From assembly GCA_003551785.1 (NCBI GenBank), contig PUNP01000256.1, positions 1-6,468 of the forward strand: 6,468 bases of DNA, written 5' to 3'. Shown here in pieces: positions 1 through 6,191 of this stretch. The translations under genes were made by a program, and so were the position numbers. The notes beneath the pieces are model-generated. The model was not told where the DNA came from. It saw only the letters and a list, made by a program, of their open reading frames with translations, and did no database searches. The stretch comes from Candidatus Brocadiaceae bacterium. Lineage in GTDB: Bacteria > Planctomycetota > Brocadiia > SM23-32. How positions within the stretch are numbered: position 1 is the first letter of the stretch; every line of letters begins with the position of its first letter.

Positions 1-147
1 AATGTCAAACGCCGCTGTATTCTTATACTGCAAGTGCAGACTTTTGCCACAGATGTGCCGCTGAAGACGCGCCCGCAGGGTAAACCGCCGTTTGAGAAAC
101 CGGTTGTACACACTGTAAATTTTGAATGCTTCAAAAATGACACTTAA
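1..147 (+). CDS. possible 3' end of an unidentified gene (partial)
   Basis: Frame 1 is open from the first base to a TAA at 145-147, giving 48 residues that begin NVKRRCILILQVQTF and end NFECFKNDT. Codon choice is mixed, as in the real genes of this window, and the base composition drops sharply to AT-rich right after the stop. Both points fit the tail of a gene truncated by the window edge. No start codon, domain or motif can be assigned and I do not recognise the family. Two other frames are also open for part of this stretch, so the coding call is weak. Confidence 0.35.
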   Translation, partial: NVKRRCILILQVQTFATDVPLKTRPQGKPPFEKPVVHTVNFECFKNDT

Positions 148-240
148 AACATTGTAGTTCAATCTTTTATATTAAATATTGCCTTTGGTTTATGAAATAT
201 GCAGGCTATAGGATAATGATAAGAGGTTATTTTACTTTTT

Positions 241-265
241 TACCGCAGAGATCGCAGAGGACAGA
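241..265 (+). repeat. CGCAGAG 9-bp tandem motif
   Basis: CGCAGAG occurs at 244-250 and again at 253-259, a 9-bp period, followed by a degenerate CAGA at 262-265 and preceded by a T-run (TTTTTAC). Motifs of this kind (ACCGCAGAG.TCGCAGAG) are a familiar intergenic repeat in planctomycete-like environmental genomes, to my recollection. The array here is short and its function is unknown. Confidence 0.5.
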
Positions 266-376
266 TTCTTTTATGCGATTAGATTCCGTACATCATCATA
301 AATATCAAAAATCAAATGCTGGCAGCGTGACTGTGCTGACCGCAGTACCAAGCCGGCAATCATTTTGTGGTGCCAA

Positions 377-502
377 TTCCTTTCTGGTGGTCAGTCGTTT
401 GACCCACGGGGGCAAGCCCCTTGGAGGCTTGATCCCCTCGTTGAGATTCGCCTCCCCCACGGGCCTTGTGCCCGTGGCTTGCATAACTGACTATCAGGAA
501 AA
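377..502. repeat. inverted pair of REP-like palindromic elements
   Basis: Two related units face each other. Palindrome 1 (404-424) has arms CCA.GGGG and CCCC.TGG with a single mismatch and loop GCAAG. Palindrome 2 (457-477) has perfect 8-bp arms CCACGGGC/GCCCGTGG and loop CTTGT. Read on the minus strand, unit 1 has loop CTTGC and is followed by CGACTGACCACCAGAAAG. Unit 2 on the plus strand is followed by TAACTGACTATCAGGAAA. The shared ACTGACYAYCAG shows they are two copies of one element in opposite orientation. GGAGGC (423-428) and GCCTCC (450-455) close the space between them. This resembles bacterial interspersed mosaic elements built from REP sequences; mobilisation by a RAYT-type transposase is an inference, as no transposase is present. 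Confidence 0.75.
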
Positions 503-526
503 CACAACGCCAACAACATGGAGACT

Positions 527-547
527 CCACGGGGCTCGTCCCCGTGG
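527..547 (+). repeat. third copy of the CCACGGG palindrome
   Basis: A perfect 8-bp stem, CCACGGGG (527-534) with CCCCGTGG (540-547), encloses the loop CTCGT. Its upstream flank AGACTCC matches AGCCTCC beside palindrome 1 read on the minus strand, so it belongs to the same family in the orientation of copy 2. The ACTGAC flank seen with the other two copies is absent here. It is unlikely to be a terminator because no T-tract follows (TTATCATGATTAG). Confidence 0.75.
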
Positions 548-602
548 TTATCATGATTAGCCTAAAAGCACAATTAAGATACTAAACTAAAACTTTATTC
601 GG

Positions 603-626
603 ACTTACGCAACTAAGCTACTTACG
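603..626 (+). repeat. ACTTACG direct repeat upstream of cvpA
   Basis: ACTTACG appears at 603-609 and 620-626, 17 bp apart, just upstream of the AT-rich leader of cvpA. The first copy sits in GGACTTACGCAACT, which resembles sequences I associate with insertion-sequence or MITE ends in cyanobacteria and planctomycetes. No matching inverted end is present nearby. It could be an operator, a transposon scar or chance. Confidence 0.3.
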
Positions 627-671
627 ACTGGATTATTAATAATTAATCTGTGAGTTTATTAAACATCAACA

Positions 672-1124
672 ATGAACTGGTATGATTTCCTCATTATAAT
701 TTCCCTGATAATCGGAGCATTTCTGGGATTTAAGTCCGGTTTAACCTGGCAAGTTATCAGAATAGTCAGTTGGATTGCCGCCCTTCTGCTGGCGGGCATA
801 TTCCACCTTTCCATAGCCGACCTCCTGAGTAAAATATTTCGTTTTGACATTCCTTCCTGGGTCGGATATTTGCTCATAATTGCAGTTGTCATACTGATCT
901 TTTATATAATCGCCCGAACATTTACTACGACCTTAAAGGTTTTACATCTGGAACTTTTTGATAAAATCGGCGGGGCATTACTGAGTTGTATAAAAGTGCT
1001 TCTTATACTTTCAGCCGCAACATTCTACATCTATACTTTCTTCGAAGACGGTTCAGCTTTGAAAGACGGGGTTGAAAATTCCTTTTTGGCAAGCAATTTT
1101 CTTGAAATAATCAACATATCCTGA
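672..1124 (+). CDS. cvpA: CvpA family membrane protein
   Basis: This is a 150-residue integral membrane protein of the CvpA family (E. coli CvpA is of similar length). The family is named for its need in colicin V production and is linked to envelope homeostasis; its molecular function is not settled. Four hydrophobic segments are visible at about residues 5-20, 27-46, 62-82 and 99-122. Family features include the N-terminal NWYDFLIIISLIIGAFLGFKSGL and, before the last helix, LELFDKIGGALLSCIKVLL, with the typical D-(K/R)-x-x-G-G pattern at 97-101. A short polar tail follows. ATG at 672 is the best start because the family signature begins immediately. No clear Shine-Dalgarno precedes it (ATTAAACATCAACA), so translation may be weak or leaderless. 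The stop overlaps a 5-bp inverted repeat (CTGAT 1121-1125, ATCAG 1137-1141) too poor to call a terminator. The gene lies 115 bp upstream of ilvE on the same strand. Confidence 0.85.
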   Translation: MNWYDFLIIISLIIGAFLGFKSGLTWQVIRIVSWIAALLLAGIFHLSIADLLSKIFRFDIPSWVGYLLIIAVVILIFYIIARTFTTTLKVLHLELFDKIGGALLSCIKVLLILSAATFYIYTFFEDGSALKDGVENSFLASNFLEIINIS

Positions 1125-1162
1125 TTATAACCGGTGATCAGTTCTCATTCAAACATTTTTAC

Positions 1163-1191
1163 TTGCTGAAAAATCGATTTTCCTGTATCCT
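1163..1191 (+). promoter_or_regulatory. candidate sigma-70 promoter for ilvE with palindromic spacer
   Basis: TTGCTG (1163-1168) and TATCCT (1186-1191) are separated by 17 bp, an acceptable housekeeping -35/-10 pair about 50 bp before the ilvE start. The spacer contains a perfect 12-bp palindrome, AAAATCGATTTT (1170-1181), positioned where a repressor would block polymerase. The -10 box is only a moderate match, so this is a candidate only. Confidence 0.3.
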
Positions 1192-1227
1192 TTTAGATAC
1201 TTACATAAACTTCAAACGGGTATTATT

Positions 1228-1233
1228 AAGGAG
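1228..1233 (+). promoter_or_regulatory. ilvE ribosome-binding site
   Basis: AAGGAG lies six bases before a GTG codon (1240-1242). This is near-ideal spacing and is what selects GTG as the ilvE start: the family's N-terminal sequence begins right there, and no in-frame ATG occurs between this site and the conserved YDHGLLYGDG motif. Confidence 0.7.
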
Positions 1234-1239
1234 ACTAAA

Positions 1240-2100
1240 GTGGGATTAAAAGTATACGTCAACGGTGAATTAAAAGAAAAAGGAAATGCTTGTATATCTG
1301 TTTACGATCACGGATTACTTTATGGGGACGGAGTTTTTGAGGGGATCAGAGCATACAATGGGAAGATATTCCGGTGTAAGGAACATATCGATCGCCTTTA
1401 TGATTCAGCTAAAGGGATCGCTTTGCAAATTCCCAGGAGTAAAGATGAACTGCATAATGCCATCCGGCAAACCCTTGATGCCAACAACCTTTCCGATGCG
1501 TATATTCGAGTAGTCATCACCCGCGGCGTCGGCACGCTGGGACTCGATCCCACAAAATGTCCCGATCCGCAAGTAATTATAATAACAGATTCTATAGCGC
1601 TCTACCCGAGAGAAATGTACGAGAATGGACTGGAAGTAATCACTGTACCGACCTCCCGCACATCCCATAGCGCCCTGAGCCCCAAAATAAAATCGCTCAA
1701 TTACCTCAACAACATCATGGCTAAAATCGAAGCGAAACAAGCCGGTGTTGTCGAGGCTATTATGCTGAACAGCGAAGGTTATGTCGCTGAGTGTACCGGC
1801 GATAACCTTTTTTTAGTCAGGGACGGCGTTTTAATAACCCCGCCACCCGAAGCAGGGATTTTGGAAGGAATCACCCGTAAAGTAGTGATGGAACTGGCCC
1901 AAAGCGCATCCATACCCGTGCGGGAAACACAATTAACGAGATTTGACGCCTATGTTTCAGATGAATGCTTTCTCACCGGCACTGCTGCCGAAGTAATCCC
2001 TGTTGTTAAGATCGACAGCCGCATTATTGGGGATGGCACCCCGGGAGTGGTGACACAAAAACTACTTGACTTGTTCCGCAAAGAAACTTGTGGAGAATGA
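1240..2100 (+). CDS. ilvE: branched-chain amino acid aminotransferase (class IV PLP)
   Basis: The 286-residue product is a fold-type IV, PLP-dependent aminotransferase, most likely EC 2.6.1.42, which interconverts leucine, isoleucine and valine with their 2-oxoacids using glutamate/2-oxoglutarate in the cytoplasm. Visible family motifs are YDHGLLYGDGVFEGIRAYNG (22-41), HIDRLYDSAK (49-58, phosphate-binding Arg52), KIKSLNYLNN (149-158, with Lys151 the expected Schiff-base lysine), EGYVAECTGDNLFLV (179-193, with Glu184 near the PLP nitrogen), GILEGITR (206-213) and TGTAAEV (246-252). The length suits the compact ilvE type found in many anaerobes and archaea. D-amino-acid aminotransferase and aminodeoxychorismate lyase share this fold and the KSLN motif, so substrate is not proven, but the GDGVFEGIRAY signature favours IlvE. 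Translation starts at GTG behind a strong Shine-Dalgarno. It sits 94 bp before the nfnAB fusion on the same strand. Confidence 0.9.
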   Translation: MGLKVYVNGELKEKGNACISVYDHGLLYGDGVFEGIRAYNGKIFRCKEHIDRLYDSAKGIALQIPRSKDELHNAIRQTLDANNLSDAYIRVVITRGVGTLGLDPTKCPDPQVIIITDSIALYPREMYENGLEVITVPTSRTSHSALSPKIKSLNYLNNIMAKIEAKQAGVVEAIMLNSEGYVAECTGDNLFLVRDGVLITPPPEAGILEGITRKVVMELAQSASIPVRETQLTRFDAYVSDECFLTGTAAEVIPVVKIDSRIIGDGTPGVVTQKLLDLFRKETCGE

Positions 2101-2183
2101 TGAGGTTTGCTGATTAATAGTGCTTCAGACTGAATCCCCTGAACTATACGGAATGTGTTAATACATTTAAATTTATCTCAAAT

Positions 2184-2189
2184 AGGAAG
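2184..2189 (+). promoter_or_regulatory. ribosome-binding site of the nfnAB fusion
   Basis: AGGAAG stands five bases before ATG 2195. The sequence is a moderate Shine-Dalgarno at good spacing and supports this start, which also matches the short N-terminus of NfnA/PyrK-type subunits. Confidence 0.5.
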
Positions 2190-2194
2190 TAAAA

Positions 2195-4471
2195 ATGAAC
2201 GAAATTCTGTCTAAAATGAAACTTGCACCTGATGTTTACAAAATCACTGTGCATGCACCTAAAATATCACAAAATCGCAAACCGGGACAATTCGTCGTCT
2301 TGCGCGTCAGTAAAAGTGGCGAACGCGTGCCATTAACTATTGCAGGAGCCCAGCCTAATATATTATCCATCACACTTATCTTCCAGGCGGTAGGGAAAAG
2401 CACAAAAAAACTTGCCGAATTCAACGTCGGCGATGAAATCCCTGATCTTGTCGGTCCCCTTGGCAAACCGACTGAATTAGATAGTTATAATCATGCAGTT
2501 TGTATAGGAGGCGGGCTCGGGATTGCGCTCATCCACCCAATTGCTGAGGCATTAAAGATAACCTCCGAAAAACTTACGGGAATTATTAGCGCCAGAAATG
2601 CAGATCTTTTGATACTTGAAAAAGAGATGGAAACGTTATGTGATCAACTGCTTGTAGCTACTGACGACGGCAGTAAAGGGAAAAAAGGGTTCCCAACAAA
2701 CGTTCTCCAGCAAATGATAGACGACGGCAATGTCCCCGATGCCGTTTATGCCGTGGGCCCCGTCCCTCTTATGCAGGCAGTCTCGGAACTAACAAAACCA
2801 TATGATATCAAAACTATTGTCAGCTTGAATCCTATTATGGTTGACGGCACGGGCATGTGCGGCGGCTGCCGGGTCAGTGTCGGCGGAGAAACCAAATTCG
2901 CCTGTGTAGACGGCCCCGAGTTTGACGGTCATCGGGTCGATTTCGAGGAATTGACGCAGAGGCTCAAGCAATATAACGACAATACCAAGATTCTTAAATT
3001 GCCTGATTATCAATCCGCTCACCAATGTGATATTGAGCATACAACTTTGCAAAAGGCTAAATTAGAAGCCGCCAACAAAGCGGAAAAGGCGAAGGACATT
3101 CCTCGCCAGCCCATGCCGGAACAACCTGCCGAACTCAGAATACGGAATTTTGATGAAGTGCCGCTGGGGCTCTCTGACCAGCAGGCCATAGCAGAAGCTA
3201 AGCGATGCTTGCAATGCAGAAATCCTCGATGCGTTGACGGCTGTCCTGTGGGAATCGACATACCCGGTTTTATTAAAGAAATAGCCGAAGGGAATTTTCT
3301 GGAAGCTTGCAAAATCCTGAAAAAAGACAATGCTTTGCCGGCAGTTTGCGGACGGGTTTGCCCTCAGGAAGTACAGTGTGAAGAGCTCTGTGTAATTGGC
3401 CGTAAAGGCGATCCCGTAGCTATCGGACATTTAGAACGCTTTGCGGCCGATTATGAAGCCTCGCACGGCGATGTCTCCGCGCCGGCTCAGAAGATATCCA
3501 AGGACAAAAAGGTCGCTATAATAGGCAGCGGCCCTGCCGGACTTACCGCTGCCGGTGAGTTGGCAAAGATGGGATATAAACCGGTTATTCTGGAAGCCCT
3601 CCACGAACCGGGGGGCGTGCTGACTTATGGGATACCCCAGTTCCGACTACCAAAAGAGATCGTCAAAAGAGAAGTTGACTTCGTTTTAGGATTAGGTGCT
3701 GAATTAAAAACCAACTTCGTCGTAGGGCAGACATCAACAATTCCGGAACTTTTAGAGGACGGCTACAGTGCAGTATTTATTGGCAGCGGCGCCGGGCTGC
3801 CTATTTTCGTCGGGACACCAGGCGAAAATCTCAACGGGGTATTGAGCGCCAATGAATATCTTACCCGAGTTAACCTTATGCGTGCTTATGATCCTGAATC
3901 GGAGACTCCGGTAATACGCCGCCCGCGCGTTGCCGTTCTGGGCGGAGGCAATGTCGCTATGGACGCTGCGCGTACGGCCAAACGGCTTGGCGGTGAAGAG
4001 GTAACTATTGTTTATCGCCGATCGGAAAAAGAGAGTCCGGCGCGGGTAGAAGAAATTGAACATGCTAAAGAGGAAGGCATAAAAATCCACTGGCTGTGCA
4101 ATGCAACGAAAATCATCGGGGATGCAGAAGGATGGGTAAAAGCCATGGAATGCATAAACATGGAACTGGGCGAGCCGGATGAAGACGGGCGACGGCGGCC
4201 ACATCCTGTTGAAGGATCGGAATTTGAAATGCCCGTCGACATGGTTATTGTTGCATTTGGCAACCGTCCCCACCCCTTAGTTCCGCAAACGACTCCCGGT
4301 CTGAAAACGACTGAATGGGACACTATCGCGGCCGAACCCGCAAGTGGTCAAACAAGCCTGGAAGGAGTATATGCAGGTGGGGATATAGTTACTGGTGCCG
4401 CTACCGTTATTCAGGCCATGGGGGCTGGAAAAGACGCCGCAGCATCTATAAACAAATATTTAAAACAATAA
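2195..4471 (+). CDS. nfnAB: single-chain NfnA-NfnB fusion: NADH-dependent ferredoxin:NADP+ oxidoreductase (GltD-like)
   Basis: The 758-residue protein joins two enzymes normally encoded separately. Residues 1-280 resemble NfnA/SudB/PyrK: a flavin-binding RVPLTIAG (44-51), a nucleotide-binding CIGGGLGIALIHPIAEALK (103-121) and a [2Fe-2S] region DGTGMCGGC...FAC (217-237) with Cys222, Cys225, Cys237 and a likely fourth ligand, Asp217. A lysine/alanine-rich linker (about 281-312) leads to an NfnB/SudA/GltD half. This half has two cysteine clusters for [4Fe-4S] centres (Cys338, 341, 346, 350 and Cys385, 389, 395, 399), an FAD Rossmann motif IIGSGPAGL (442-450), an NADPH Rossmann motif LGGGNVAMD (582-590) with YRRS (607-610), and a C-terminal YAGGDIVTGAATVIQAMG (726-743). 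Every expected cofactor motif is present. In separate-subunit relatives, NfnAB couples NADH and NADPH to ferredoxin by flavin electron bifurcation. Alternatives are sulfide dehydrogenase (SudBA) or a partner of glutamate synthase; database names such as 'bifunctional dihydroorotate dehydrogenase B NAD-binding subunit/glutamate synthase' describe homology only. No glutamate synthase large subunit lies in the window. Confidence 0.88.
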   Translation: MNEILSKMKLAPDVYKITVHAPKISQNRKPGQFVVLRVSKSGERVPLTIAGAQPNILSITLIFQAVGKSTKKLAEFNVGDEIPDLVGPLGKPTELDSYNHAVCIGGGLGIALIHPIAEALKITSEKLTGIISARNADLLILEKEMETLCDQLLVATDDGSKGKKGFPTNVLQQMIDDGNVPDAVYAVGPVPLMQAVSELTKPYDIKTIVSLNPIMVDGTGMCGGCRVSVGGETKFACVDGPEFDGHRVDFEELTQRLKQYNDNTKILKLPDYQSAHQCDIEHTTLQKAKLEAANKAEKAKDIPRQPMPEQPAELRIRNFDEVPLGLSDQQAIAEAKRCLQCRNPRCVDGCPVGIDIPGFIKEIAEGNFLEACKILKKDNALPAVCGRVCPQEVQCEELCVIGRKGDPVAIGHLERFAADYEASHGDVSAPAQKISKDKKVAIIGSGPAGLTAAGELAKMGYKPVILEALHEPGGVLTYGIPQFRLPKEIVKREVDFVLGLGAELKTNFVVGQTSTIPELLEDGYSAVFIGSGAGLPIFVGTPGENLNGVLSANEYLTRVNLMRAYDPESETPVIRRPRVAVLGGGNVAMDAARTAKRLGGEEVTIVYRRSEKESPARVEEIEHAKEEGIKIHWLCNATKIIGDAEGWVKAMECINMELGEPDEDGRRRPHPVEGSEFEMPVDMVIVAFGNRPHPLVPQTTPGLKTTEWDTIAAEPASGQTSLEGVYAGGDIVTGAATVIQAMGAGKDAAASINKYLKQ

Positions 4472-4532
4472 TATCAAAGTGGGTAGGTAAAAACGGGGGA
4501 AAAATATGCGCGAACGCCGTTAACCCAAATAT

Positions 4533-6149
4533 TCAACATCTGAAAAGTATGCCAGTTAAGATAGCACCGATAAGGAATGTGATGGTATTTCCCATCCACA
4601 TAGCGGGGACAACATGCATTATGCCGGTTTCAGCCATTATTTGCCCCCATACCATAAAAGGGTAAAAGACGGCAATCATGACAAAGAAGCCTATTCCGAA
4701 AGCCATAAGCGTGCTATGGCGCTTGGAGAAAAGGCCTAAAGGGACCCCTAAGACAGTAAACATGAAAGTAGCAAAGGCCAGTGTAAGTCGGCGTTGAGTT
4801 CTGACTTCTATTTCCCTGATATCATCCCGGATATTGGCAATTCTTCTTTTTTGTTGCAATTCACTTATTTCGCTCGACAGCGAGCTGATTTCATAACTTA
4901 GCCGTTGTGTTTCGGTTTCCAATTTATCAATATTTCTTTTTTTAGTTGTCTTTGCAGCAGTAATTTCCTTCAGTTCTTTTTCAATAGATTCTTTTTCCGC
5001 TCTTAATTCCCCGATTTGTTCACGCAAATCAGCCAAACTGCTTTGTGTATCGGAAATTTTAGTGAATCTTTCTTCAGCGTCTGCATCATCGCCGTTCATC
5101 AGACTTTCGAGCGTCTGTATATGTTCAATTTTCCGTTCCCTTAGAGTCAGGATGTCGGATTTCAGTCTTTCTAATTCAATGTGCCTGTTTTCTTTTATTT
5201 CGCGATCGTTTTGGAGTTCACTTTTGAGCGTAGTGAGACGGGAATTACGTCTGCTCAATACACTGCTTAACTCATCTCTTTGCGAATTTTTATTTCTGAT
5301 CCGTTCTGAAATATCGCTTGAGTTACCGTTATGCTTATACGATTGATTTCCTTCATCTTTCATCGAATCTCTTAATTCAGAGGACTTACGTTGCATCTCA
5401 CGCCAGTTCATCTGCCGGATGCTTTTTTCAGACTCATCCGGCGGCGAACCTATGCGCATAGGAAATTTTGCGCTGGTAGCCCGTGTAATACCACGTTCGA
5501 CACCGGATAAGTGCGTTACGGTAAAATCTTCCTCAAGCACCAGTTCCAGCATGTTGGGCTGTCCTTCCGGCTGCAAGAGCCTTCCCCGTCTTGCGTTAAT
5601 TATAGCGTTGAGTGCTCCATCGCTATCAGTCTGCATAACTCTTACGTTCTCCAGAGTATCGTTATCGTAATTATCATAACTGACCATGTAAGATGCGACA
5701 AGAAATTGGCGTCCGGCAGAATACAATATTCTGTCCCGCAGAACCTGTAACAACGCTTCGGACTGCATATTTTCTATTTTGAACCTCGCGTTCGGTGCGC
5801 CATAAAAATGAAGATAAACGTTTACACCGCTAAGAAGCAGTGCGAAAATATACACCGGATACAAAATATGCCATAAATGCATACCCTCCACTTGCATAGC
5901 TAAAATTTCTTTATCTGCCGAGAGACGCCCGAAAATCATGATCACCGATGTCAGAAGCGCCGATGGGATAACCCATGGAGTGCAATAAATGGTCATATAA
6001 TAGGCCAAGCCTCGCAAACGCACAATATCCAGCCCCTCTTGCAATAGCTGAATGCCGAAACCAAGCATCATGACGGCCAAAAGGACAATAAATGCCAGCA
6101 AAAAGGCTTTTAATACTTCTTGCAATACATAAGATTGTAATTTACTCAT
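4533..6149 (-). CDS. lptF: LptF/LptG (YjgP/YjgQ) family permease with a long coiled-coil insert
   Basis: The 538-residue inner-membrane protein is of the LptF/LptG family, the transmembrane half of the LptB2FG ABC transporter that extracts LPS and passes it to the periplasmic bridge. Helices are visible at about 14-36, 54-75 and 95-113, then a periplasmic jellyroll-like domain (about 115-240), then helices at about 454-474, 480-502 and 510-535. The cytoplasmic loop GRLSADKEILAMQVEGM (74-90) matches the family's GRL..D.E..A....G coupling motif, and TQRRLTLAFATFMFTVLGVPLGL (451-473) is the typical helix-4 entry. Usual length is about 360 residues; the excess is a charged coiled coil at about 280-450 (Glu, Lys, Arg, Leu, Ser, Gln), broken at MNGDDADAEE (351-360). 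LptF versus LptG is undecided; the D-x-E loop slightly favours LptF. No partner or LptB gene is adjacent. AAGG lies about 13 bases before ATG, a weak ribosome site. The gene converges with nfnAB across 61 bp. Confidence 0.85.
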   Translation of the reverse strand: MSKLQSYVLQEVLKAFLLAFIVLLAVMMLGFGIQLLQEGLDIVRLRGLAYYMTIYCTPWVIPSALLTSVIMIFGRLSADKEILAMQVEGMHLWHILYPVYIFALLLSGVNVYLHFYGAPNARFKIENMQSEALLQVLRDRILYSAGRQFLVASYMVSYDNYDNDTLENVRVMQTDSDGALNAIINARRGRLLQPEGQPNMLELVLEEDFTVTHLSGVERGITRATSAKFPMRIGSPPDESEKSIRQMNWREMQRKSSELRDSMKDEGNQSYKHNGNSSDISERIRNKNSQRDELSSVLSRRNSRLTTLKSELQNDREIKENRHIELERLKSDILTLRERKIEHIQTLESLMNGDDADAEERFTKISDTQSSLADLREQIGELRAEKESIEKELKEITAAKTTKKRNIDKLETETQRLSYEISSLSSEISELQQKRRIANIRDDIREIEVRTQRRLTLAFATFMFTVLGVPLGLFSKRHSTLMAFGIGFFVMIAVFYPFMVWGQIMAETGIMHVVPAMWMGNTITFLIGAILTGILFRC

Positions 6150-6177
6150 TTAAATATCATTACCTTTACGTAGTTAA

Positions 6178-6191
6178 AAGTACCGGTACTT
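6178..6191. promoter_or_regulatory. 14-bp perfect palindrome upstream of lptF
   Basis: AAGTACCGGTACTT is a perfect 14-bp palindrome centred between 6184 and 6185, starting 29 bases upstream of the lptF start codon. AGTT (6172-6175) and AACT (6193-6196) extend it imperfectly. Size, symmetry and placement suit a dimeric repressor operator or a 5'-leader hairpin. No regulator is encoded nearby, so this is positional inference. Confidence 0.3.

Larger units (their letters stand above)
148..671. other. 524-bp non-coding interval rich in repeats
   Basis: No convincing gene lies here. The first third is AT-rich with scattered stops. Positions 241-265 hold a CGCAGAG tandem motif, 377-502 an inverted pair of palindromic elements, 527-547 a third palindrome, and 603-626 a direct repeat of ACTTACG. 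The last 40 bp before cvpA (TAATAATTAAT around 637-647) are AT-rich and may hold a promoter -10 region, but no good -35 pairs with it. Long open frames cross the GC-rich palindromes on both strands. They are explained by the repeats and do not look like protein. Confidence 0.6.

Noticed and set aside
192..560. Open frames of 122 aa (+, 192-560) and 64 aa (-, 360-554)
   Set aside because: They run through the CCACGGG palindromes and the CGCAGAG motif. Repeated peptides such as HGGKPLGG, PTGLVPVA and HGARPRGY are translations of the repeat, not protein.
1121..1141. Hairpin at the cvpA stop as a terminator
   Set aside because: Only five strong pairs, a GT-rich inner stem and no T-tract downstream.
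1405..1740. Minus-strand frame of 111 aa inside ilvE
   Set aside because: Antisense shadow of a strongly supported gene; no family features or ribosome site.
2124..2143. TTCAG/CTGAA inverted repeats between ilvE and nfnAB as terminator or operator
   Set aside because: Five-base arms with no T-tract; a short match expected by chance.
3752..4273. Minus-strand frame of 173 aa inside the nfnAB gene
   Set aside because: Lies opposite the conserved NADPH-binding region of NfnB and its translation resembles no protein domain. Other minus-strand frames in this gene (2236-2466, 2789-3052, 3019-3330, 3062-3430, 4012-4323) were rejected likewise.
4472..4532. Bidirectional terminator between convergent nfnAB and lptF
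   Set aside because: Only weak pairing (ACGG with CCGT) and no T-rich or A-rich flanks that would support one.
4315..4665. Plus-strand frame of 116 aa spanning the nfnAB end and lptF end
   Set aside because: Overlaps two well-supported genes in other frames and has no motif of its own.
5062..5346. Serine/leucine-rich plus-strand frames (94 aa here, others at 5419-5670 and 5511-5750)
   Set aside because: Antisense of the lptF coiled-coil and jellyroll regions. The S/L/F-rich composition is the complement of Glu/Lys/Arg-rich codons.
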